Assembly (NCBI GenBank): GCA_016282855.1
Contig: JAEELT010000028.1
Span: forward strand, 1 to 47,672
Direction of reading: 5' to 3'
Length of the DNA stretch: 47,672 nt
Source: Clostridiaceae bacterium
GTDB taxonomy: Bacteria; Bacillota; Clostridia; Oscillospirales; Acutalibacteraceae
The notes beneath the pieces were generated by a model. The model saw nothing but the letters and a program-made list of their open reading frames with translations. It did no database searches and had not been told where the DNA came from. The position numbers and the translations under genes were made by a program. The number at the start of each line of letters is the position of its first letter. Within the stretch, counting starts at the first letter, position 1. This document shows, one piece after another, positions 41,101 through 47,672 of the stretch.

Positions 41101-43072
41101 CGGTATTAAAACCGTATTTGAGTTCAAAGGCGTCAATCTGCTTCTCACTTACGAAAACAAAGGCGTATGGCGCCTGAGAAGCAGCGCAGACGGCGGCTTT
41201 GATGATATGGGCGCGGCACAGACTCTTGCGCGCGACCTGGGCGAAGAATATGAATCCGCTCCCCTGCCGGTAAAAGCAGAGGAAAAAGATAACATCATAG
41301 CTATACAAACAGACGACGGCTTCAGCGCCGTTATAAGCGGGAGCTCCGTTGAGTTTTACCCGGCACAGGGCGAAGCGGTCAGAAAAATCACGGATGTAAA
41401 GACCGCGCCCGGCTCATCATCCGTCACTCTGGCCGCGTACCACGGCGAGAAACTTTACGGCACGGGCGAAAGATTTGACAAGGTGAACCAGAGAGGAAAG
41501 AAGCTGCATCTTTACGCGGTTGACCGCTGGTGCCAGACAAAAGGGAACAGCTATATTCCCATACCCGTTCTGCTGTCATCCCGCTCGGATATGATGCTTA
41601 TGAACAGATATGAATACTCTGTTTTCGATATCTGCTCATCGGATAAGAACAGCATAACAATCGAGCAGAAGTACGCTCCGGTAGATTTGTATCTTTTCAC
41701 ACTCGGCAGCGCTGCGGATAACATAAACGCGTATTGCCGGCTTACCGGTTTTTCTCCGATGCCGCCCGAATGGTCATTCGGCACTCTCGTTTGCCGCTAC
41801 CATCCGGAGTTTCAGACCAAAGAAGGCGTTTTCGCAATGGCGCAGGCTATGGAGGAAAACGACTTTCCCTGGAGCGCGGTAATCCTTGAGGGCTTCAGGC
41901 CCTATCAGGTTGAGAATCTTCCCGAGCTCAAAATCATAAGCGACAGGATCCATTCTCTGGGCAAAAAGGTGATGCTTTACGAGCAGTGCGGGCGATTCCC
42001 CAAAGACGCTGACAAGCTTTTCGGGCTTGACGATTCCTATGCAGTATCTTCAGACAGCGGCGTTGAGCTTGACGAAACAAGCTCATACAACAAGCTCGAT
42101 AATTTCAATAAGAAAAAAATGCGCTGCATTGACCTGACATCCGAAAGAAGCAGAGCCAAATGGGAGGAATTCTGGAACGGCTATGTCAATGATATCGGCA
42201 TAGAGGGCGCAAAAATTGATTTCTGCGAGCAGTTTCCCGACAGAGAAGATATAAAATTCGCTGACGGACGCTCGCCCCGCGCGGCGCACCACTGGTACCC
42301 CACGCTCTATAACATACTGCGCTACAAGCATTTCAACACAAGGCCTCAGGGAGGCGTGAACTTCTCAAGAGGCGGCGGCATAGGAGCGCAGAGATACCCC
42401 TTCGTTTGGGCCGGAGATCAGAGAAGAGAATTTTATTTCTTAAAACCCGTTATAAGAGCGGCTCTTTCGCTGGGGCTCTCCGGCGTACCCTTTGTGAGCT
42501 GGGATATGGCGGGCTATCAGCCGTCATTCAACCCCATAGACAAGAAGCAGGAAGACAGAGTTTTCATAAGAGGTCTTGAGTTCACCGCTTTCTCATCGAA
42601 CATACAGACTCACGGCAAAATCAAAAGGCCATATGATTTTGATAATCATACAAAGGCGGTTTACAGAGCATACTCCAAGCTTCACGAATGCCTGAAGCCC
42701 TATCTGCTCGAGCAGGCTGAAGTCTCCTGCAAAACCGGGCTGCCCCTTATGCGTCACCTTTTCCTTTATGACAGCTCAGATAAACACTGCGCCGACACCG
42801 AGGACGAATATATGCTCGGCTGCGCACTGCTTGTAGCCCCCGTGCTCAGCAGATGGCGCAAGAGAAATATTTACCTGCCTAAAGGCGTTTGGGTGAACAT
42901 TTTTGACGGCAGAGAGTATGAAGGCGGCAGAATGCTGAAAGGCTTCAGAGTTCCGCTTGAATCCGTGCCTGTATTCAAGCTCAAAGACGCGCCGTCGGAG
43001 CGCATTGACGAAGCGCTCAGGCAAGCAAAGCCGTTTACAGATGAAATCAACAGACTTTCCTCGGCAAAATGA
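41084..43072 (+). CDS. Glycoside hydrolase family 31 alpha-glycosidase
   Basis: 662 residues, cytosolic. N-terminal beta-sandwich with GTGERFDKVNQRGKKLHLYAV, then the barrel: WSFGTLVCRYHPEF, GAKIDFCEQFPD with nucleophile Asp379, and FVWAGDQ with acid/base Asp445. The C-terminal part has LLVAPVLSRWRKRNIYLPKG. Family 31 includes alpha-glucosidases, alpha-xylosidases and sulfoquinovosidases; the specific sugar cannot be read here. GGAGGAG lies 10 bases before the ATG at 41084, inside the transporter gene. Works on sugars released or imported by the neighbours. Confidence 0.93.
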   Translation: MKFQSDGIKTVFEFKGVNLLLTYENKGVWRLRSSADGGFDDMGAAQTLARDLGEEYESAPLPVKAEEKDNIIAIQTDDGFSAVISGSSVEFYPAQGEAVRKITDVKTAPGSSSVTLAAYHGEKLYGTGERFDKVNQRGKKLHLYAVDRWCQTKGNSYIPIPVLLSSRSDMMLMNRYEYSVFDICSSDKNSITIEQKYAPVDLYLFTLGSAADNINAYCRLTGFSPMPPEWSFGTLVCRYHPEFQTKEGVFAMAQAMEENDFPWSAVILEGFRPYQVENLPELKIISDRIHSLGKKVMLYEQCGRFPKDADKLFGLDDSYAVSSDSGVELDETSSYNKLDNFNKKKMRCIDLTSERSRAKWEEFWNGYVNDIGIEGAKIDFCEQFPDREDIKFADGRSPRAAHHWYPTLYNILRYKHFNTRPQGGVNFSRGGGIGAQRYPFVWAGDQRREFYFLKPVIRAALSLGLSGVPFVSWDMAGYQPSFNPIDKKQEDRVFIRGLEFTAFSSNIQTHGKIKRPYDFDNHTKAVYRAYSKLHECLKPYLLEQAEVSCKTGLPLMRHLFLYDSSDKHCADTEDEYMLGCALLVAPVLSRWRKRNIYLPKGVWVNIFDGREYEGGRMLKGFRVPLESVPVFKLKDAPSERIDEALRQAKPFTDEINRLSSAK

Positions 43073-43086
43073 AGGGAGAAGTTACC

Positions 43087-44178
43087 ATGAAAAAAGCCGT
43101 AAAAATAATATTATGCGTTTTACTTGTCGTTATCATTGCCGGAGGCGCGGTTGCGGGCGCCCTGCTCCCCCACCCGCTCAGATACAAAATCAAGGATATT
43201 CAGAATATCGGCAGCCGGATAGAAGTGCTTGAAAAAACCGGTGACCGCGTTACAATAAGAAACACGCAGGCAGGCAATCTGAAGGTGGTCACATTCACGG
43301 ACACTCACCTTGACGGCAACAACAAGACCTCGGATATCACCGTGGGCAATATGGTGAACAACATCATAAAAGAAAAGCCGGACCTCGTAATTTTCGGCGG
43401 CGACAATGTCACCTCGGCATTCAACAAAAAAAGAGCCAATCAGTTTGCTCAGATATTTGAAAACTTCGGCATTTACTGGGCTGCCGTGCTCGGCAATCAC
43501 GAGGGTGACAACCCCTACTCAATCAAGAGGCCCGAAATGGTTGACATTTTCTCATCTTATGAGCACTGCCTTATGCTAAAAGGTTCAGACGAGGTCTGGG
43601 GCAACGGAAACTACTGCATTGATATTCTCAACTCCGATAACAGCTTCTGCCACGCCTTCATCTTTCTTGACACGGGCAACGAGATGAGCGAACAGGACAA
43701 AGAAAAATACGGCATCCCCGCAGACGAAAACCCGGACGACGGCGTAAAAGAATCGCAGGTGGAATGGTACAGAGGGATTATCGAAAGCGGTAAGAAGCAA
43801 TACGGCGAATACCCCTCAAGCGTTATTATGCACATTCCTCTGCCACAGATGAAGCAGGAGGCCGAAAAAGGCGAATTCCTCGAAGGTGTCAAACTTGAAG
43901 GAGTATGCGCCTCAGGATTTGACGCCGGGATGTTTGACGCAATCAAACAGGGCGGCTCCACAAAGAAAGTGTGGTTCGGGCACGACCATCTGAACGCGTT
44001 TTCCCTGATGTATGACGGCATTTTGCTCGGCTACCTGCAAACCTCGGGTTACGGCTCTTACGGCGCCGCCAAACTCGGCTATGACGAAAAGGACTGGCTT
44101 CAGGGGTACTCGGTAATGGATATATCCCCTGCGGGCGAATATGAACTCGTCCGTTTCAGAAACGCGCAAAGCAATTAA
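43087..44178 (+). CDS. Membrane-anchored calcineurin-like metallophosphoesterase
   Basis: 363 residues. An uncleaved anchor or signal segment (IILCVLLVVIIAGGAVAGALL, split here as residues 6-26) places the enzyme outside. Metallophosphoesterase motifs: FTDTHLD, FGGDNV, VLGNHEGD, IMHIPLP and FGHDHLN. It is a paralogue of the cytosolic enzyme at 7488-8534, sharing the HIPLP-to-GHDH layout. The substrate is unknown; an outside phosphatase in a glycoside operon could act on phosphorylated sugars or wall polymers. GGGAG is 8 bases before the ATG at 43087; an ATG at 43069 is less likely. Confidence 0.87.
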   Translation: MKKAVKIILCVLLVVIIAGGAVAGALLPHPLRYKIKDIQNIGSRIEVLEKTGDRVTIRNTQAGNLKVVTFTDTHLDGNNKTSDITVGNMVNNIIKEKPDLVIFGGDNVTSAFNKKRANQFAQIFENFGIYWAAVLGNHEGDNPYSIKRPEMVDIFSSYEHCLMLKGSDEVWGNGNYCIDILNSDNSFCHAFIFLDTGNEMSEQDKEKYGIPADENPDDGVKESQVEWYRGIIESGKKQYGEYPSSVIMHIPLPQMKQEAEKGEFLEGVKLEGVCASGFDAGMFDAIKQGGSTKKVWFGHDHLNAFSLMYDGILLGYLQTSGYGSYGAAKLGYDEKDWLQGYSVMDISPAGEYELVRFRNAQSN

Positions 44179-44192
44179 AGGGAGTTGATAAA

Positions 44193-44981
44193 ATGACTGA
44201 CGCGCTTAACCTTATAAACGAATCCACTCCTGCAGTTTTTTACATATTGGCACTCTTATTCGGCATTGCGGTAGGAAGCTTTCTGAATGTGTGCATTTAC
44301 CGCATACCGAAAAAAGAGAGCATCGTAACCGTGCCGTCTCACTGCATGTCCTGCGGCAAAAAGTTGCACTGGTATGAGCTTATCCCCGTTTTCAGCTACA
44401 TTTTTCTCAGAGGAAAATGCTCGGGCTGCAAGGCTAAAATCTCGCCGCAATACTGCATAGTTGAGCTGGCAAACGGTCTGCTGTGGGCCCTCGTGTTTTT
44501 TGTTAAAGGCATTCAGGTTGACACTATTCTCATTCAGCTTCTCATTTCGGCGCTGCTCGTTATAGCCGTTATAGATGCCCGCACAAAAGAAATACCCTTC
44601 CCGATAGTTATATTCATTGCGGTGCTCGGCGCCGTAAGAGTTATATTTCACCACGAATCCTGGCTTGACCTTGTGCTCGGGCCCGTGGTTATGGCAGTGC
44701 TCTTCCTCGCGATTATATTTTTCTCAAACGGCAGAGCGATGGGCGGCGGAGACTATAAGCTCTGCACCGCTATGGGCCTTTTCCTCGGCCTCAAGCTATG
44801 CTTCCTCGGGCTTGTGCTGGGCTGCATTCTCGGCTCAATAATTCACGTGGGCAGGATGATAATAAAGCACGTAGGGCGCGAGCTCGCGTTCGGCCCGTAT
44901 CTTGCGGCAGGGTTTGCAATCAGCGCTCTCTGGGGTGCGGATATATGGGGATGGTATATCGGTAAATTTTTCACATTCTGA
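44193..44981 (+). CDS. Prepilin peptidase (A24 family)
   Basis: 262 residues with about seven membrane segments. Cleaves type IV prepilin-like leaders and methylates the new N-terminus, at the inner face of the membrane. N-terminal domain with zinc cysteines Cys51/54 (CMSCGKK) and Cys76/79 (CSGCKAK), and GSFLNVCIYRIP at 28-39. Catalytic Asp128 (VIDARTKEIP) and Asp187 (GGGDYKL) are present. It follows the phosphoesterase gene by 14 bases, so it seems co-transcribed with sugar genes, with no pilin or secretion genes nearby. The repeat copy A begins 8 bases after the stop. Confidence 0.94.
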   Translation: MTDALNLINESTPAVFYILALLFGIAVGSFLNVCIYRIPKKESIVTVPSHCMSCGKKLHWYELIPVFSYIFLRGKCSGCKAKISPQYCIVELANGLLWALVFFVKGIQVDTILIQLLISALLVIAVIDARTKEIPFPIVIFIAVLGAVRVIFHHESWLDLVLGPVVMAVLFLAIIFFSNGRAMGGGDYKLCTAMGLFLGLKLCFLGLVLGCILGSIIHVGRMIIKHVGRELAFGPYLAAGFAISALWGADIWGWYIGKFFTF

Positions 44982-44989
44982 ATATAATA

Positions 44990-45156
44990 CGGTCGTCGCA
45001 TAAAAGGCGAAAACCGAAAAGACAATATAGTTTTACGGGACTGCGAATTATAAACTCGCAGTCCTGTTTTTTGCTCGTATTTTACTAAAATATGGAATAA
45101 TTGTTTTGTCTTTTCTCAACGCCTTTGCTCGCTCGCCGTATCCCGATACTGTCTTC
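44990..45156 (+). repeat. 167-bp structured repeat, copy A, behind the prepilin peptidase
   Basis: Begins CGGTCGTCGCATAAAAGGCG and ends TCGCCGTATC-C-CGATACTGTCTTC, the same borders and length as copy C at 3705-3871 (opposite strand). The core 44995-45128 is 134 bases, exactly the length of copy B at 45391-45524. Left arm AAAAGGCG...GAAAAGACAA pairs with right arm TTGTCTTTTC...CGCCTTT; the central hairpin 45038-45064 is followed by T-rich sequence. The gene-free stretch 44982-45807 is filled mainly by this copy, copy B, a partial copy D, and a decayed coding fragment. Confidence 0.82.
45037..45072 (+). terminator. Terminator hairpin inside repeat copy A
   Basis: GGACTGCGA / TCGCAGTCC perfect 9-pair stem with a 9-base loop, followed by TGTTTTTT. 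Ends the GH36-to-prepilin-peptidase operon. Confidence 0.8.
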
Positions 45157-45221
45157 GCTCGCAAATTGCGTTGTTTTCATCCTTTTCTGCTTCCGACCTC
45201 CCGCGGTGCCTTTGAATGTAT

Positions 45222-45297
45222 GCCTGCTTTTTAATGCATAAAAGGCGATAGCAGGCAAAAAAAATAAAGGGCTGCGTTTTTACGCAGTCCCTTTTTC
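45222..45297. repeat. Partial repeat copy D with terminator hairpin
   Basis: Carries the left-end motif GCATAAAAGGCGA (45236-45248) inside a GCCTGCT/AGCAGGC hairpin (45222-45256), followed by an A-run and the hairpin AAAGGGCTGCGT / ACGCAG-T-CCCTTT (45266-45294, one bulge) and a T-run. A/T-runs on both sides allow termination in both directions, including after the decayed minus-strand frame ending at 45307. The rest of the repeat core is missing, so it may be a degraded copy. Confidence 0.5.
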
Positions 45298-45306
45298 TTT
45301 TTTATT

Positions 45307-45390
45307 TTACATCAGATCGAGCTTGCCGGCAAGCCACATAAAAACAAAGAACGGCACGTAATCGAGAAAGCTGAAGAAGTTAAGGAACTT
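45307..45390 (-). pseudogene. C-terminal remnant of a membrane protein gene
   Basis: A minus-strand frame ends in FLNFFSFLDYVPFFVFMWLAG and a stop at 45307, then a terminator. This looks like a genuine hydrophobic C-terminus, but upstream (from 45391) the frame runs into repeat copy B and loses any protein-like character. I read it as the last 27 or so codons of a gene interrupted or replaced by the repeat. The protein is not recognised. Confidence 0.45.
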
Positions 45391-45524
45391 GTCGCATAAA
45401 AGGCGAAAAGCGAAAAGACAATAAATATTTAAGGAGTACGGGTTTTTAATTCGTACTCCTTTTATTTCTTGGATTATACTTGAATAAGGAATAATTGATT
45501 GTTGTCTTTTCTCAACGCCTTTGC
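45391..45524 (+). repeat. 134-bp structured repeat, copy B
   Basis: Core only: starts GTCGCATAAAAGGCGAAAA and ends TTGTCTTTTC-TCAACGCCTTTGC, both nearly identical to copy A, with an equal length of 134 bases. The central hairpin AAGGAGTACG (45431-45440) / CGTACTCCTT (45452-45461) differs from that of copy A but remains paired. The outer right part present in copies A and C (CGTATC-CGATAC) is missing. The following stretch 45525-45746 shows only A/T-rich sequence with two GCATATATGC palindromes (near 45532 and 45576) and no gene. Confidence 0.8.
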
Positions 45525-45746
45525 AGGGCAGGCATATATGCTTGCCGTAGGAGCGGATAATATTCGCCCGAAAAAGCATATATGCAGATTACTGAAAAAA
45601 CTTTCCTACCCGAGGAAAAGGCGTATAAAAGGTATATATATCAGACACAAAGGTAAATGTGAGTAAATTATGCCTTCGCCTTCCGGATAACCCGATTAAC
45701 AAATGTATTCTTTTGAGTCGATTTTATATATAATGACAAAAATAAC

Positions 45747-45775
45747 TTGACTTGAACTATGATTTATTAGATAAT
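45747..45775 (+). promoter_or_regulatory. Promoter of the M28 peptidase gene
   Basis: Plus-strand TTGACT (45747-45752) and GATAAT (45770-45775), spacer 17 bases. Predicted start near 45782, leader about 25 bases. Confidence 0.65.
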
Positions 45776-45807
45776 AAATTATAATTTCAGTTGAGAGGAG
45801 AATGAAA

Positions 45808-47046
45808 ATGGATCTTTCCAGAATTATTGAAAAAAAATCCGGCTACGCAAACTATATGATTAAAGAAATATCATATATCTGCCGCCACTTTGAAAAAAGA
45901 GAGCCCGGCTCAAAGGGTGAGGAGCAGGCCTGCAACTATATGGCAGATGTGCTCAAAAAGCTCGGCTGCGAGGCAGAGGTGGAGTCTTTCAAGGAAAATC
46001 CCCGTTCATTCTTCGGCTGGATTTTTATCACAATAACCTGCGTGCTTCTTGCAATCATCGGTCTTTTTGTCAGCACCAAGGTCGGCGGCATTATTATTCC
46101 CATCATCTCCGCCGCTCTCATAGTCTTCGGACTTATCGTTGTTTTCCTGCAGTTCGGTCTTTACATCAAAGCTGTTGATTTCCTTTTCCGTGAGAAAACA
46201 GGCCACAATGTGACCGCATACAAAAAGCCCACGGGCGAAATCAAGAGAAGAATCATATTCAACGGCCATCCGGACGCTGCGTGGGAGTGGCCCGTAAACT
46301 ACGCTCTGGGCGGTGTCGGCTTTGAGAGCCACGCCATCATCTCCGCCGTAGGCGCGGTTTACTACCTTGTGCTTGCAATCCTTGCGATAATCAAGGGCGG
46401 CTTTGAAGGTGTTCTGCTCAAGTGCGGACTCTGGGGTCTTATTTTCGTCCCCTTCCTCGCGGGTCTCTATTTCATGGTAAACTACAGGAGAATAGTTGAC
46501 GGCGCAAACGACAACCTCTCCGGCTGCTATATGGGTATCGCAATTCTCAAGGCGCTCGCAGATGAAGACATTCAGCTTGAAAACACCGAAATCGGCGTTG
46601 TGCTCACCGGCTCTGAAGAAGCGGGTCTCAGAGGTTCCAAGGCATGGTGCGAGGCGCACAAGGGCGAGTATGACGATGTGCCCACATTCATTTATTCCTA
46701 TGATACCATTTATGATCCCAAATACCTTATGACCAACTACCGCGACCTTAACGGCACAGTGAAGGCCGATAAGGATGTTTCGGATCTGTTTATGGAATGC
46801 GCCGAAGAGCTCGGCATAAAGTGCAGCAAGGGTATGGTTCCCCCTCTCGGCGGCGCTACCGACTCCGCGGCATTTGCTCAGGCAGGCTTCAGAGCAACCG
46901 GCATCACCGGTCTTAATCACAAGCTTGAGAGCTACTATCACACCAGAAAAGACACCTACACCAACATGAACGCAAACGGCCTTGCGGACTGCTTCGCAGT
47001 GTCGGTGAAAGTGCTTGAAAAATTTGACGAAGGCGCAAAGCAGTAA
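45808..47046 (+). CDS. Membrane-embedded M28-family metallopeptidase
   Basis: 412 residues. Zinc-peptidase residues: His154 (NGHPDAAW), Asp235 (GANDNLSG), Glu270/271 (TGSEEAGLRGSK), Asp299 and His378 (YYHTRKDTYTN), the pattern of M28 aminopeptidases and carboxypeptidases. Unusually, two pairs of hydrophobic segments are inserted before and between the ligands (about 70-118 and 175-225), so the enzyme is anchored in the membrane. I chose the ATG at 45808 because GGAG is 7 bases upstream; the ATG at 45802 is too close. It is a single gene, closed by a terminator. Substrate unknown. Confidence 0.88.
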   Translation: MDLSRIIEKKSGYANYMIKEISYICRHFEKREPGSKGEEQACNYMADVLKKLGCEAEVESFKENPRSFFGWIFITITCVLLAIIGLFVSTKVGGIIIPIISAALIVFGLIVVFLQFGLYIKAVDFLFREKTGHNVTAYKKPTGEIKRRIIFNGHPDAAWEWPVNYALGGVGFESHAIISAVGAVYYLVLAILAIIKGGFEGVLLKCGLWGLIFVPFLAGLYFMVNYRRIVDGANDNLSGCYMGIAILKALADEDIQLENTEIGVVLTGSEEAGLRGSKAWCEAHKGEYDDVPTFIYSYDTIYDPKYLMTNYRDLNGTVKADKDVSDLFMECAEELGIKCSKGMVPPLGGATDSAAFAQAGFRATGITGLNHKLESYYHTRKDTYTNMNANGLADCFAVSVKVLEKFDEGAKQ

Positions 47047-47062
47047 GATTAAAACAAAAATT

Positions 47063-47096
47063 ATTCCGCCCCCTGAAACGGGGGCGGAATTTTTTA
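47063..47096. terminator. Bidirectional terminator after the M28 gene
   Basis: ATTCCGCCCCC / GGGGGCGGAAT perfect 11-pair stem with a 6-base loop; T-runs on both strands. Ends the M28 gene (plus) and the Ig-like gene (minus). Confidence 0.92.
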
Positions 47097-47672
47097 TTCA
47101 ACTGTAAACTCGGCGTAATATGTTCTTTCTTCTCTCTGAGGGCCTGTGCCGCAGGTTACGGTTTTTATAATGCGGTAAGTGCCCGGTTTCAGTTCACCGT
47201 AAGTATTTGTGAAGTCTATATCTTCGGAATATTCGCCGTCGAGCGGAATCGAATACGCAATCATGGTGAATATCAAATCCGGGTCTTTGTAACTTTTATC
47301 GTAATGCGTGCGAACATAGTTTTCATAGGAAGTCCAGTAGCCGTCATCCTTCGCCTCAACCTTATACATAGCGCCCGTTATCAGTTCACCGTCCGGTCTG
47401 CCCGCTTCGGTTGACTGGGTAAAGGTGAGCCTGCCGCCTTTTCCGTCCTTACAGTCAAAGGTCAGAGCAACGCCCCATTTATCATCAATATCGGGCTGTG
47501 GTTTTGAGGCGGTCACGGTTTCGGGCTTCGCTGTCTGCGCCTGTGAGGCAGGTTCCGGCACATCTGTAAATTCACCCGTCTTCGCGTCAATATAATACTT
47601 CACTGCTTTTTCAGGGCTGTCATACTCATATTTTGTAAATATGATGAGTTTTTCAATGCTTTCATATTCACA
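47094..47672 (-). CDS. Bacterial Ig-like domain protein, 5' end cut by window edge
   Basis: The frame is open to the window edge, so the N-terminus is missing; 192 residues are visible. After a Pro/Thr/Ala-rich linker (about PASQAQTAKPETVTASKP) comes a beta-rich domain: WGVALTFDCKDGKGG, LTFTQST, ELITGAMYKVEAKDDG, SIPLDGEYSEDIDFTN, and LKPGTYRIIKTV with a final YYAEFTVE. This resembles the Ig-like domain found at the end of BlaR1-type and other surface proteins of clostridia. Probably on the cell surface; partner unknown. Confidence 0.72.
   Translation of the reverse strand, partial: CEYESIEKLIIFTKYEYDSPEKAVKYYIDAKTGEFTDVPEPASQAQTAKPETVTASKPQPDIDDKWGVALTFDCKDGKGGRLTFTQSTEAGRPDGELITGAMYKVEAKDDGYWTSYENYVRTHYDKSYKDPDLIFTMIAYSIPLDGEYSEDIDFTNTYGELKPGTYRIIKTVTCGTGPQREERTYYAEFTVE

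Noticed and set aside
44990-45524. Repeated sequences resembling a CRISPR array
   Set aside because: Copies are about 400 bases apart, each is itself palindromic, there are only two and a part, and no cas genes are present.
45525-45746. Small RNA gene in the A/T-rich stretch with GCATATATGC palindromes
   Set aside because: No promoter-terminator pair or stable fold could be supported by eye.
648-47046. Long antisense frames over pyrD, tgase, metY, hydA, the GltD-like gene and the M28 gene
   Set aside because: They lie opposite well-identified genes, lack ribosome sites and family motifs, and follow from the codon bias of the true strand.

Overview
The window reads as chromosome of an anaerobic, fermentative Bacillota (class Clostridia; an uncultured gut or rumen Oscillospirales/Christensenellales-type lineage is my guess). 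Grounds: roughly balanced base composition, strong GGAGG ribosome sites with frequent GTG/TTG starts, sigma-A type TTGACA/TATAAT promoters, a class 1B pyrimidine dehydrogenase (PyrD+PyrK), an [FeFe]-hydrogenase, an Rrf2/IscR-type regulator, and several glycosidase/GPH-transporter operons. I saw no phage, transposase, plasmid, CRISPR, rRNA or tRNA genes.

Layout, left to right. (1) 1-3589, minus: pyrimidine operon pyrC-pyrK-pyrD-pyrF (pyrF cut by the window edge) from one promoter. (2) 3879-10280, minus: inositol-type operon (DcuC/YfcC-like carrier, cytosolic metallophosphoesterase, iolB, iolD, iolE), closed by a 167-bp structured repeat. (3) 10343-16914, minus: moxR, DUF58, transglutaminase and a secreted DUF4838 protein. 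(4) 17023-22342, minus: GPH-type transporter, membrane-anchored leucine-rich-repeat protein and GH3 glucosidase. (5) 22358-25091, minus: VanX-like dipeptidase, secreted SGNH hydrolase and Gfo/Idh/MocA oxidoreductase. (6) 25164-31196: sulfur/Fe-S module with cysK, metY, iscU, iscS (minus), a YdcF-like protein, a mini EF-hand protein and an Rrf2 regulator (plus). (7) 31232-37302, minus: GltD-like flavoprotein, [FeFe]-hydrogenase, small Cys protein, DUF2809-MBL fusion, nitroreductase. (8) 37393-45156, plus: GH36 galactosidase, GPH transporter, GH31 glycosidase, anchored metallophosphoesterase (paralogue of the one in region 2) and a prepilin peptidase, again closed by the 167-bp repeat. (9) 45157-47672: repeat-rich decayed stretch, a membrane M28 peptidase and an edge-cut Ig-like protein.

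The most interesting signals are regulatory. Ahead of metY-cysK lies a previously hidden 42-codon leader ORF with three Cys codons within six codons; the sequence just after them forms a perfect 12-bp helix with the 5' arm of a terminator, as expected for ribosome-mediated cysteine attenuation. The same promoter, the iscS promoter and the promoter upstream of the Rrf2 gene share the operator ACCTA-N9-TAGGT (with at most one mismatch), which suggests one IscR-like regulon plus a Cys-tRNA-dependent second layer. Separately, three copies of a 134/167-bp element with conserved ends carry a central terminator-like hairpin whose arms change by compensatory substitutions. Two of the copies sit directly behind the stop codons of unrelated operons.
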